Position numbers and translations under genes: made by a program. From positions 1 to 44,002 of the forward strand of contig CAMPGR010000016.1 of the NCBI GenBank assembly GCA_946885605.1: a stretch of DNA of 44,002 bases, read 5' to 3'. The notes below the pieces were generated by a model, which saw only the letters and a list, made by a program, of their open reading frames with translations, did not search any database and had not been told where the DNA came from. The DNA comes from an uncultured Pseudomonadota bacterium. Its GTDB lineage: Bacteria; Pseudomonadota; Gammaproteobacteria; Burkholderiales; SG8-41. This document shows, one piece after another, positions 8,499 to 15,852 of this stretch (position 1 is the first letter of the stretch; every line of letters starts with the position of its first letter).

Positions 8499-9217
8499 CG
8501 GCGGGCTCCTTTGCGCGCATGGCGTTGCAGAAAGCGCACGATCTCTTCGGTTCTGAGCTCCGGCACGGTGCGCAGTTCGCGCGCGCCCACCACGACGTTC
8601 GCCCATGCCATGTGACGCTTCATGCGCTCCACGATAGCGGGCCACTCGCGGCTCGTGTGCTGTAGCGGATCCGGCGCGGCGTGGCACTGCGAGCAGGCAA
8701 TGCTGAACATCTTCCCGGCTTCGGTTTTGAGACCCGGATGCGCGGGATCGATTTCCTTCTGACTGTGCTGCGCTAGATAGCGCGTCACGGTCGCGACTTC
8801 GTCCCCCGTCGGCGCCTCGATTCCGGCCATCATTTCCTTCATCAGGCGGCCCATGTTCCCCTGGCCCCGCATGCGCCACACCATGCGCTCCACGATGTCC
8901 GCCCACTTTTCAGCGGTGTGCATCCGGGGGTTGGGCAGGTGATGGCACTGGACGCAATAGCGCGTGACAAGGCGCGCGCCTTCGGATTGCGGCTCCGGAA
9001 GCTCGGCGGGCGTGACGGCAGGAGGGAGGATGCGCTCGAGCATCGGTCCATGTGCGCTCTTGCGCCACAACTGTTGCGCCCGCGTGATCTCGGGCGCCAC
9101 CCCGGTCGCCGGATCGGCCGCCGGCGCCGGCACGCTGAGCGCCGCAACGGCGCACGCGAGCGCGACGCGGCACCGAGCTGTATAAGGGCGGCGTATGGAT
9201 TCCGGGATCCCGCGCAT
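8495..9217 (-). CDS. Exported di-haem c-type cytochrome with duplicated domain
   Basis: Periplasmic electron carrier of 240 residues. A signal peptide spans about residues 1-34 (RRPYTARCRVALACAVAAL, cleaved near APA-AD). There are two CxxCH haem-binding sites: CVQCH at 88-92 and CSQCH at 175-179. The sequence after each haem is repeated: CVQCHHLPNPRMHTAEKW then IVERMVWRM, and CSQCHAAPDPLQHTSREW then IVERMKRHM. The protein therefore looks like an internal duplication of one small haem domain, and the conserved Met in IVERM could serve as an axial ligand. The gene sits between a TauE-like permease and a zinc alcohol dehydrogenase in one tight operon. The redox partner is unknown. Confidence 0.86.
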   Translation of the reverse strand: MRGIPESIRRPYTARCRVALACAVAALSVPAPAADPATGVAPEITRAQQLWRKSAHGPMLERILPPAVTPAELPEPQSEGARLVTRYCVQCHHLPNPRMHTAEKWADIVERMVWRMRGQGNMGRLMKEMMAGIEAPTGDEVATVTRYLAQHSQKEIDPAHPGLKTEAGKMFSIACSQCHAAPDPLQHTSREWPAIVERMKRHMAWANVVVGARELRTVPELRTEEIVRFLQRHARKGARR

Positions 9218-9228
9218 GGCTCTGTGCT

Positions 9229-10002
9229 TCAGCGAAAGAAATAACGCCCGCCCTGCCACACCAGCATCAGAGCGATCGCGAAGAGGATGACGCGTAGCGC
9301 CCGGTTGTAGGCCTGGGGGCTGAAGCGCTTCTGCAGGCGCGTGCCGGCGTACATCCCGATGAGCCCGATCAGGGTCAGCGGAATGTTGGCGAGCGCCGCC
9401 GTGACATCGATCTCGCCGGAAAAGCCGAGTGTGGCCGCCTGCACCACCTTGCCGCCGAGGAAGCACAGATTGAGGATCTGCGTCATGACCGCTACCTCGA
9501 CGCCGAGCAGGATGAAGTAGATGAGGAGCGGCGGGAGCGAGTTGTTGACGCTTCCCGAGAAGAAGCCGCCCGTCATGCCGAATGCGCATTGCGAGATGCG
9601 GCGGTAGCGCGTGAGCCAGCTCCAGTCGAGCCGCGCGAGCTTCTGCTGGAAAAGATAGGCGAAGATGATGAGCGCGAGCAGCAGCCGTATGGGTTCCTGC
9701 GGCGCGACGATCAGAAAGCGCGCTCCGAGATACGAGCCGATGAGCACGTATATGGCCACCGGCCAGTAGCGCCCGAGGCTCGCCCCCCAGTTGCCGCCGC
9801 GCACGACGCTGATCACGTTCACGACGAAGTTCGGCATCAGGTTGAGGATGATGGCGGTCTTGACGTCGGTCACGAGCACGAGCACCGGCGTCGAGATGGT
9901 GGGAAATCCAAAGCCCAGCGCGCCTTGCGTCACGCCGGCCGCGAGTATCGCGACGCCGGCCGCAAGCCAGACGCTTGTGGTCAGAGCGATCTCCGATTCC
10001 AT
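9229..10002 (-). CDS. TauE/SafE family permease (putative sulfite/anion exporter)
   Basis: Inner-membrane protein of 257 residues with about eight hydrophobic segments. Family features include the opening VAILAAGVTQGALGFGF and, in the second half, FGMTGGFFSGSVNNSLPPLL and LNLCFLGGKVVQA, reflecting the internally duplicated TauE/SafE fold. Characterised members export sulfite, sulfoacetate or other organosulfur anions; the substrate here cannot be read from sequence. The gene begins six bases after the MidA-like gene and ends 11 bases before the cytochrome gene, so all four genes from 11157 down to 7515 form one operon. Confidence 0.88.
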   Translation of the reverse strand: MESEIALTTSVWLAAGVAILAAGVTQGALGFGFPTISTPVLVLVTDVKTAIILNLMPNFVVNVISVVRGGNWGASLGRYWPVAIYVLIGSYLGARFLIVAPQEPIRLLLALIIFAYLFQQKLARLDWSWLTRYRRISQCAFGMTGGFFSGSVNNSLPPLLIYFILLGVEVAVMTQILNLCFLGGKVVQAATLGFSGEIDVTAALANIPLTLIGLIGMYAGTRLQKRFSPQAYNRALRVILFAIALMLVWQGGRYFFR

Positions 10003-10008
10003 GTGTCG

Positions 10009-11157
10009 TTACAGCGTGTGCCGCTTGTCGCCGCTCGCAAAGCCAAGGAGCGGCGCGGAGACGCCCTTGCCCAGCGCGATCACCTTGAAGAGCTCGCCCA
10101 TCTCGGCGGGGCTGGTCAGCTTCTGCACCTGCGATGCGAGCGGCAGGTACGCGCGCACGTCCTCGGGCGGCGTACGGGCGACGAGGTCCGTGAGGCCGCA
10201 GTTGATGAGAAACTGGGCCTGGTTCGCATAACCCATCACTTCCAGTCCGCCTTCCGCCGCGGCTTCGGCTATCGCGGTGAAGTCGACGTGGCTCGTGATG
10301 TCCTGCAGGCCGGGCAGAAAGAACGGATCGTCGTGCGCCCGGTGCCGGTAATGGCAGCGCAGCGTCCCCTGCGCACGCTCGGGATGATAGTACTCGCGCC
10401 GCGGGAAACCGTAATCGACGAAAAGCGCAACACCGCGCTCGAGAATGCCACCCAGCGTCCTGACGAAGGCCTGCGCGTGAAGCTGCACTTCGGATGAGTA
10501 ACCGTCGACCGGAAACCACGAGGGGTCGAGGCGCGCGCGGGCGCTTTCCCTCCGGGAACGCGATTGCCAGACGAAGCGCTCGCCTTCTATCGCGACGCCG
10601 CGCTCGTGCAGCGCCTCGCCTTCCCGGCAGACCACCGTCACGGGCATCGCGTCCAGCACTTCGTTCCCCAGCACGCAACCGCTGAACGCGGGCGGGAGCC
10701 GGTTGAGCCACGCAATGCGTTCCATGAGGTGCGGCAGGCGCGCGGCAAGCGTGTCGCGGCTGCGACGCCGGAGATCGGGCGAGAGCTCGAGTATCAGATA
10801 ACGCGCGGGGAGCGCATCGAGCCGCTCGAGCTCGGCGAGGAGTGTGGCGGCAAGCGCGCCGGAGCCCGCCCCGACTTCGAGCACTTCGCCTCCCGCCGCA
10901 GCAAGCACTTCCCGCACCTGGTGCGCCAGCGTTTCGCCGAAAAGTGGGGAGATCTCCGGCGCCGTGACAAAATCGCCTTCGGCGCCGAGCTTGCGTGCGC
11001 CCGCCATGTAATAACCAAGGCCGGGCGCATAGAGCGCAAGCTCCATGTAGCGCGAGAACGGAATCCAGCCGCCCGCCGTGGCGATCTCCTGCCGGATGTG
11101 CGCGGCAACGCGTGAACTGTGCTCGCGCGCTTGCGGGGAGGGTGGAGGCAGGCTCAT
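10009..11157 (-). CDS. SAM-dependent methyltransferase, MidA/NDUFAF7 family
   Basis: Protein-arginine-methyltransferase-like protein of 382 residues (family PF02636). The family signature SRYMELALYAPGLGYYM lies near residue 40, followed by GDFVTAPEISPLFGETLA and the SAM-binding motif I EVLEVGAGSGALAATLL near residue 100. In mitochondria NDUFAF7 methylates the NDUFS2 subunit during complex I assembly. Bacterial homologues are usually uncharacterised. It is the first gene of the operon with the TauE permease, cytochrome and alcohol dehydrogenase, and its promoter must lie in the 78-base divergent gap shared with the SDR gene at 11236. Confidence 0.9.
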   Translation of the reverse strand: MSLPPPSPQAREHSSRVAAHIRQEIATAGGWIPFSRYMELALYAPGLGYYMAGARKLGAEGDFVTAPEISPLFGETLAHQVREVLAAAGGEVLEVGAGSGALAATLLAELERLDALPARYLILELSPDLRRRSRDTLAARLPHLMERIAWLNRLPPAFSGCVLGNEVLDAMPVTVVCREGEALHERGVAIEGERFVWQSRSRRESARARLDPSWFPVDGYSSEVQLHAQAFVRTLGGILERGVALFVDYGFPRREYYHPERAQGTLRCHYRHRAHDDPFFLPGLQDITSHVDFTAIAEAAAEGGLEVMGYANQAQFLINCGLTDLVARTPPEDVRAYLPLASQVQKLTSPAEMGELFKVIALGKGVSAPLLGFASGDKRHTL

Positions 11158-11235
11158 CGGGTGTTATGGTGGGTTAATCCAGTAAAATCCGCAAACCCCG
11201 GATAATTTGCGCTTCGTCGTTCAACTTCCGTTCAC

Positions 11236-11988
11236 ATGCCTTCTCCGCTGCAGGGCAAGGTTATCCTCATTACCGGCGGCGCCCGGCGCGTCGGCGCGGC
11301 CATCTGCCGGCGGCTGCACGGGGCGGGGGCGGATCTCGCGGTTCATTACCGCTCGTCCGCCGCCGAGGCGCGCGCGCTCGAGAGGGAGCTCAATGCAAGG
11401 CGTCCCCGCTCGGTCGCGCTCGCGCAGGGCGACTTGCTCAAGATCGCGACGCTCAATCAGCTCGTGAAGGAGGCCGTGCGACTATACGGCCGCCTTGACG
11501 CGCTGGTGAACAACGCGTCGAGCTTCTATCCCACCCCGGTGGGGGAAGTGACCGAAGAGGCGTGGGAAGACCTCGTGGGGACCAACCTCAAGGCGCCGCT
11601 CTTTCTCGCGCAGGCGGCCGCGCGCGAGCTGCGCAAGTCGCATGGCTGCATCGTGAACATCGTGGACATCCACGCCGAGGTGCCGATGCGCAATCACGTC
11701 GTCTACAATGCCGCGAAAGGCGGGCTCCTCGCGCTGACGCGCTCGCTCGCGCGGGAGCTCGGTCCCGAAGTGCGCGTGAACGGGATCGCGCCCGGCACCA
11801 TCCTGTGGCCGGAGAACGAGACGTGGCAGGACGAGGTGGCGCGCCAGCGCATCATCAACCAGACCGCGTTGAAGCGCATCGGCGAGCCGGACGATATCGC
11901 GAAGGCGGTCGAGTTCCTGATCGCGGACGCGCCGTACGTGACGGGGCAGGTCATCGCGGTCGATGGCGGCCGCAGCGTGAATCTCTGA
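11236..11988 (+). CDS. Pteridine reductase-like short-chain dehydrogenase
   Basis: NADPH-dependent SDR of 250 residues that probably reduces dihydropterins or dihydrofolate. The cofactor loop TGGARRVG (13-20) is the pteridine-reductase version TGxxxRxG of the usual TGxxxGxG. The active site reads IVDIHAEVP followed by VVYNAAKGG. The usual SDR catalytic Ser is an Asp (Asp144) 13 residues before Tyr157, with Lys161 after it, the same arrangement as protozoan PTR1. NNASSF (92-97) supplies the conserved Asn. FolM-type proteins of this kind can back up dihydrofolate reductase. It is divergent from the MidA operon and upstream of ttcA. Confidence 0.88.
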   Translation: MPSPLQGKVILITGGARRVGAAICRRLHGAGADLAVHYRSSAAEARALERELNARRPRSVALAQGDLLKIATLNQLVKEAVRLYGRLDALVNNASSFYPTPVGEVTEEAWEDLVGTNLKAPLFLAQAAARELRKSHGCIVNIVDIHAEVPMRNHVVYNAAKGGLLALTRSLARELGPEVRVNGIAPGTILWPENETWQDEVARQRIINQTALKRIGEPDDIAKAVEFLIADAPYVTGQVIAVDGGRSVNL

Positions 11989-12020
11989 AGCCCCGAACAC
12001 CCATAGCGTAACAGGGCTTT

Positions 12021-12038
12021 TGGCGCACTGATGCGCCA
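12021..12038. promoter_or_regulatory. Perfect 7-bp stem-loop between SDR gene and ttcA
   Basis: TGGCGCA and TGCGCCA are separated by a four-base loop in the 73-base gap. There is no T-run after it on the plus strand, so it is not an obvious intrinsic terminator. It could attenuate, stabilise a transcript end or be a protein site. Confidence 0.4.
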
Positions 12039-12061
12039 GCCGATCAATAGTGGGCACCGAC

Positions 12062-12946
12062 ATGGAAACCTACGCAACGCGCGCTGAACCCCATAGCCTC
12101 CGGGAGCGCAAAGCGTCTTACGAAGCGAACAAGCTCGCCAAGCGCTTGCGGCGGCTCGCCGGGCAGGCCATAGCCGATTTCGGCATGATCGGCGCGGGCG
12201 ACAAAGTAATGGTCTGCCTCTCCGGAGGTAAAGACAGCTACGCGCTGCTCGACATCCTCCTCTATCTCCGACAGCACGCGCCGGTGCGCTTCGAAATCGT
12301 CGCGGTGAACCTCGATCAGAAGCAGCCCGGCTTTCCGGCGCATGTGCTGCCCGACTACCTGGCGCGCATCGGCGTGCCCTATCGCATCGTCGAGCAGGAT
12401 ACCTACAGCGTGGTGAAGCGGGTGATCCCCGAGGGGAAAACGATGTGCTCGCTGTGCTCGCGGCTGCGCCGCGGCGTGCTCTATCGCGTGGCCGACGAAC
12501 TGGGCGCCACACGCATCGCGCTCGGACACCATCGGGACGACATCCTCGAAACGTTTCTCCTGAACCTGTTCTACGGCGGGACGCTGAAGGCGATGCCGCC
12601 GAAGCTCCGGTCGGACGACGGGCGGCACGTCGTCATCCGCCCGCTCGCTTATTGCGAGGAGCGGGACCTCGCGCAGTACGCGATGGCGAAGGCCTTTCCG
12701 ATCATCCCGTGCAATCTCTGCGGCGCTCAGGAGAATCTGAAGCGCAGGGAGGTCAAAGCGCTGCTGCGCGAGTGGGAAAAGCGCCACCCGGGGCGGGTCA
12801 GCACCATGCTGACGGCGCTGCAGAACGTGCGGCCCTCGCACCTCCTCGACCGCGAAGCTTTCGACTTCTCCGGCTTTCGAGGCAGAGGCGCTGAGGTTCA
12901 GGGCGCTACACAACCTCCTGAAGATCCTGAATTTTCTTTATTCTGA
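12062..12946 (+). CDS. ttcA: tRNA 2-thiocytidine(32) synthetase
   Basis: ATP-dependent [Fe-S] enzyme that thiolates cytidine 32 in several tRNAs. The PP-loop SGGKDS is at residues 54-59 (numbered from the ATG at 12062). The cluster-binding CxxC pairs are CSLC at 129-132 and CNLC at 217-220, the hallmark of TtcA. The adenylation-site segment [17 protein letters not shown] is also present. The total is 294 residues, with a short unstructured tail after RPSHLLD. A GTG at 12050 would add four residues (MGTD); I prefer the ATG, although neither has a strong Shine-Dalgarno. Confidence 0.95.
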   Translation: METYATRAEPHSLRERKASYEANKLAKRLRRLAGQAIADFGMIGAGDKVMVCLSGGKDSYALLDILLYLRQHAPVRFEIVAVNLDQKQPGFPAHVLPDYLARIGVPYRIVEQDTYSVVKRVIPEGKTMCSLCSRLRRGVLYRVADELGATRIALGHHRDDILETFLLNLFYGGTLKAMPPKLRSDDGRHVVIRPLAYCEERDLAQYAMAKAFPIIPCNLCGAQENLKRREVKALLREWEKRHPGRVSTMLTALQNVRPSHLLDREAFDFSGFRGRGAEVQGATQPPEDPEFSLF

Positions 12947-13006
12947 GCAAGCGCTAACTCACAAAATGGCGCGCCGTACGGATCACGCCGGCCGGGGAGC
13001 GCAGGT

Positions 13007-13025
13007 TGTCAAATTCATTTTGACA
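13007..13025. promoter_or_regulatory. Palindromic operator candidate upstream of HTH-aminotransferase ORF
   Basis: Perfect inverted repeat TGTCAAA-ttcat-TTTGACA, ending 18 bases before the ATG at 13044. The right arm includes the consensus -35 hexamer TTGACA (13020-13025). The left arm contains TTGTCA (13006-13011), spaced 17 bases from a weak TAGTCT -10 that is preceded by TG. A Cro-like HTH is encoded immediately downstream, so autoregulation is a natural reading. The repeat is seen; the function is inferred. Confidence 0.55.
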
Positions 13026-13043
13026 TGCTAGTCTCGCGGCGCA

Positions 13044-14567
13044 ATGAATTGCGCTGAACGCCTCGTCCACCTTTTCGGCACCCAGGCCGAAGTCGCCCGT
13101 CGCTTTCGCCTGGATCGGGCCGTGGTGAGCAACTGGGTCAAATCGGGCTACGTGCCAGCCCGGTGGGCGATGGAAGTGGACCACGTTTCCGGCGGCGAGA
13201 TCAGCGCGCTCGACGTACTCAACGAAGCGAACGCCAGAAAGCCGATCCGGCTCAAGTCGCGGCCGGACGGCGAGACTTTTTTCGGTTCCCCACTTTCCGG
13301 GAGTGACACCATGAACAGCTACGCGCCGGCCAAACGTATCAGCTCTTTCCATCCCCCGCAGCGCACACTGATGGGGCCCGGGCCGACCGAGATCCATCCC
13401 CGCGTGCTGACGACCATGAGCCAGCCGGCGATCGGCTATCTCGACCCGATCTTCGTCGAGATGATGGAGGAGCTGAAGGCGCTCCTGCGCTATGCCTACC
13501 AGACGAAAAACGCGCTCACGTTCCCCATCTCCGGGCCCGGCTCGGTGGGGATGGAATACTGCTTCGTCAACATGGTGAGCCCGGGCGACAAGGTGATCGT
13601 GTGCCGCAACGGCGTCTTCGGCGGGCGCATGATCGAGAACGTCGAGCGCTGCGGCGGCGTGCCGATCGTCGTCGAGGACACGTGGGGTGAACCCGTCGAT
13701 CCGCAAAAGCTCGAGGACGCCCTTAAAAAGAATCCCGACGTGCGGATCGTGGCGTTCGTGCACGCGGAGACTTCAACCGGCGTCCTTTCCGATGCAAAGG
13801 CTCTGGTGGATGTCGCCCACCGCCACGACGCGCTCGCGATCGTGGACGCGGTGACTTCCCTCGGCGGCTCGCCAGTGCTCGTCGACGAGTGGGGGGTGGA
13901 TGCGATCTATTCCGCGAGCCAGAAGTGCCTCTCGTGCACGCCCGGGCTTTCACCGGTTTCGTTCAGCGACCGCGTCGTCGATTACGTGAAATCGCGCAAG
14001 GACAAGATCCACAGCTGGTTCATGGACATGAACCTGCTCCTCGGCTATTGGGGCGCGACGACCCGCACCTACCATCACACCGCCCCGACGAATTCGCTCT
14101 TCGCGCTGCACGAAGCGCTGCTCCTCATCCGCGAAGAGGGGCTGGAGAACTGCTGGGCGCGCCACCAGCGCCACCATACCGCGCTCAAGGCGGGGCTCGA
14201 AGCGATGGGGCTCGAGTTCCTGGTGAAGGAACAGCACCAGATTCCGCAGATGAACGCGGTGCTATGCGCGGACGGCGTGAACGAGGCGGAGGTGCGCAAG
14301 ACCCTCCTCACCGAGTTCGGTCTCGAGATCGGCGCGGGACTCGGGCCGCTGGCCGGCAAGATCTGGCGCTTCGGCCTGATGGGTTACTCGTGCCGCCCGG
14401 ACAACGTCATGCTGTGCCTGTCGGCCCTCGGTTCGGTGCTGGATGACATGGGCTACCCCGTGCATGTCGGGGATGCCGAAGCCGCTGCGCACGGCGCGTA
14501 TGCGTCCATGCACGCCAAGGCCGCGCAGGCGAAGAAGAAAGGCGCGCCCGCCAAGGCGGCGGCATGA
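13044..14567 (+). CDS. Cro/YdaS-like HTH joined in frame to serine/alanine-glyoxylate aminotransferase
   Basis: One 507-residue reading frame encodes two parts. Residues 1-65 resemble phage Cro/YdaS DNA-binding proteins: LVHLFGTQAEVARRFRLDRA then VVSNWVKSGYVPARWAMEVD, with the recognition helix around 25-35. Residues 66-89 form a linker. From Met90 (ATG 13311) comes a complete fold-type I PLP aminotransferase of the AGT/SGAT family: TLMGPGPTEIHPRV, the PLP lysine Lys294 in SASQKCLSC (Lys205 counted from Met90, close to Lys209 of human AGT1), and the C-terminal GLMGYSCRPDNV. A good GGGAG precedes ATG 13311, so the enzyme can be made alone. A T6 run at 13277-13282 lies in frame as a slippery T-TTT-TTC heptamer, and both other frames stop within 15 bases of ATG 13311. 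The fusion may therefore be real, slippage-regulated, or a homopolymer sequence error hiding two genes. Confidence 0.8.
   Translation: MNCAERLVHLFGTQAEVARRFRLDRAVVSNWVKSGYVPARWAMEVDHVSGGEISALDVLNEANARKPIRLKSRPDGETFFGSPLSGSDTMNSYAPAKRISSFHPPQRTLMGPGPTEIHPRVLTTMSQPAIGYLDPIFVEMMEELKALLRYAYQTKNALTFPISGPGSVGMEYCFVNMVSPGDKVIVCRNGVFGGRMIENVERCGGVPIVVEDTWGEPVDPQKLEDALKKNPDVRIVAFVHAETSTGVLSDAKALVDVAHRHDALAIVDAVTSLGGSPVLVDEWGVDAIYSASQKCLSCTPGLSPVSFSDRVVDYVKSRKDKIHSWFMDMNLLLGYWGATTRTYHHTAPTNSLFALHEALLLIREEGLENCWARHQRHHTALKAGLEAMGLEFLVKEQHQIPQMNAVLCADGVNEAEVRKTLLTEFGLEIGAGLGPLAGKIWRFGLMGYSCRPDNVMLCLSALGSVLDDMGYPVHVGDAEAAAHGAYASMHAKAAQAKKKGAPAKAAA
13277..13306 (+). promoter_or_regulatory. Candidate -1 slippage site and alternative HTH stop
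   Basis: The frame reads acT-TTT-TTC, a canonical X-XXY-YYZ slippery heptamer. After a -1 shift the frame continues CGG TTC CCC ACT TTC CGG GAG and stops at TGA 13304-13306, four bases before the aminotransferase ATG. That product would be a stand-alone HTH protein of about 87 residues. No obvious downstream pseudoknot was identified by eye. Confidence 0.4.
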
Positions 14568-14568
14568 T

Positions 14569-14958
14569 TCAGTCGGGCACTACCGCCACGCACTGGATTT
14601 CGACCATCATCGTGGGCCGCGCGGAGCCTGCGACGGTGATGAGCGCGCTCGCAGGGTAGTCTGCGGCCGGAAAGGCTTCCTTCCGGATCTCGATGAACCG
14701 GTCGCCGTAACGGGCGTCGATGATGAAGACCGTCATCGTTACGATGTCGGAAAGCGTACCGCCCGCTTGTGCCAGTGTCGCGGCGAGGTTCTTGAACGCC
14801 TGCCGGGCTTGACCGTCGAAGTCGCCCTCCAGCGGCTGGTCGCTGCCGTGCAGCCCGCCGTGGCCCGCAACCCACAGCATCCGCCCGCCGCGTGTGGTGA
14901 CGAGCGGTGAAAAAGCGCGCTGCTGCTGCCACGTCCCCGGAAAGTAGACCTTCTCCAT
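14569..14958 (-). CDS. RidA family protein (first copy)
   Basis: Small cytosolic protein of the RidA/YjgF/UK114 family, 129 residues. Characterised members hydrolyse reactive enamine or imine intermediates, while many paralogues have specialised roles in catabolic operons. Typical segments are LWVAGHGGLHGSD in the N-terminal half, FKNLAATLAQAGGTLSDIVT in the middle helix, and a C-terminal strand MMVEIQCVAVVPD. The canonical catalytic Arg of the IRA motif (usually 'RxxVEV') is replaced by the PTMMVEI context, which suggests a non-canonical subgroup. AAGGAGG lies seven bases before the ATG. It is the last gene of the M20/ABC operon and ends one base from the convergent aminotransferase. Confidence 0.85.
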   Translation of the reverse strand: MEKVYFPGTWQQQRAFSPLVTTRGGRMLWVAGHGGLHGSDQPLEGDFDGQARQAFKNLAATLAQAGGTLSDIVTMTVFIIDARYGDRFIEIRKEAFPAADYPASALITVAGSARPTMMVEIQCVAVVPD

Positions 14959-14991
14959 CTCTTCCTCCTTGGCGGCCCTGGCGGTAAGGCG

Positions 14992-15852
14992 CTAAATGGC
15001 GTTCACGTCGGTGCGCTGCCAGAAGATGGCGCGCTTCCGCACGAAAGTGATCAGCACATTCAGCGCGACGCCCATGACGCCCAGGATGAAGAGCACCGCG
15101 AACATTCCCGCGACGTCCATCGTGTAGTTCATCTGGATGATGAGATAGCCCAGCCCCGCCTTGGCGCCCACGAATTCCCCCACGATGGCGCCGAGCACCG
15201 CGAGCACGATGCCGATCTGCAGCCCGGCGAAGATATACGGCAGCGCCTCGGGAAGCTTTACCAGGAAAAAGGTCTTGGGCCGCGAGGCGGTGAGCGCGTG
15301 CATGAGCTCGAGCTTGTCCGCCGACGCAGACTTGAGGCCGACGATGGTGTTGACGAGCATCGGGAAGAAGGAGACGAGCGCCGCGATGATGATCTTGCTC
15401 TCGATGCCGAGACCCACCCATACCAGGATGAGCGGCGCGATCGCGATCTTGGGCAGCGTCTGCAGTGCGACGACGTAGGGGTAGATCGTCGCTTCGAGCA
15501 GCCGGACCTGGCTGATGAGCGTACCGAGGACGAACGCGACCGATGCGGAAAGAAGAAAGCCCAGCACGATCGCCTGCAGCGTGACGGCGAGCGCCTTGAG
15601 ATACACACCGCTTGCCAGCCCGGAATAAAGCGCGCGCACGATCTGCGAGGGCGGGGGCAGGATGACGACGCTCACCTGATACGCTTTGACGTACCATTCC
15701 CAGCCGGCGATCGCGATAACGAGTGTAAGCGGCACGCATATCCATTCCGGACGGTTGCGGATGTGCGCGAGCAGCCTTTGCATTGCGCTGCGCGCGACCG
15801 TCACGGAGCCGGGTGCAGCGGGTGCGAGCGCTTCGGCCGACGCTTTCTCCAT
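14992..15852 (-). CDS. ABC transporter permease, SsuC/TauC/NrtB type
   Basis: Inner-membrane permease of 286 residues for an importer of the nitrate/sulfonate/taurine/pyrimidine-precursor class. About six hydrophobic segments are seen, starting with PLTLVIAIAGWEWYV. The cytoplasmic coupling (EAA-like) loop reads HALTASRPKTFFLVKLPEALPYI in outline, with the conserved glycine replaced by Ser/Arg. The start ATG shares one base with the stop of the substrate-binding protein gene (TGATG), which argues for stoichiometric co-translation. The ligand is not evident from sequence. Confidence 0.9.
   Translation of the reverse strand: MEKASAEALAPAAPGSVTVARSAMQRLLAHIRNRPEWICVPLTLVIAIAGWEWYVKAYQVSVVILPPPSQIVRALYSGLASGVYLKALAVTLQAIVLGFLLSASVAFVLGTLISQVRLLEATIYPYVVALQTLPKIAIAPLILVWVGLGIESKIIIAALVSFFPMLVNTIVGLKSASADKLELMHALTASRPKTFFLVKLPEALPYIFAGLQIGIVLAVLGAIVGEFVGAKAGLGYLIIQMNYTMDVAGMFAVLFILGVMGVALNVLITFVRKRAIFWQRTDVNAI

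Noticed and set aside
8495..10711. A 738-codon frame that would fuse the cytochrome to an upstream extension
   Set aside because: The upstream part lies over the TauE and MidA genes in another frame; the cytochrome has its own ATG and signal peptide at 9217.
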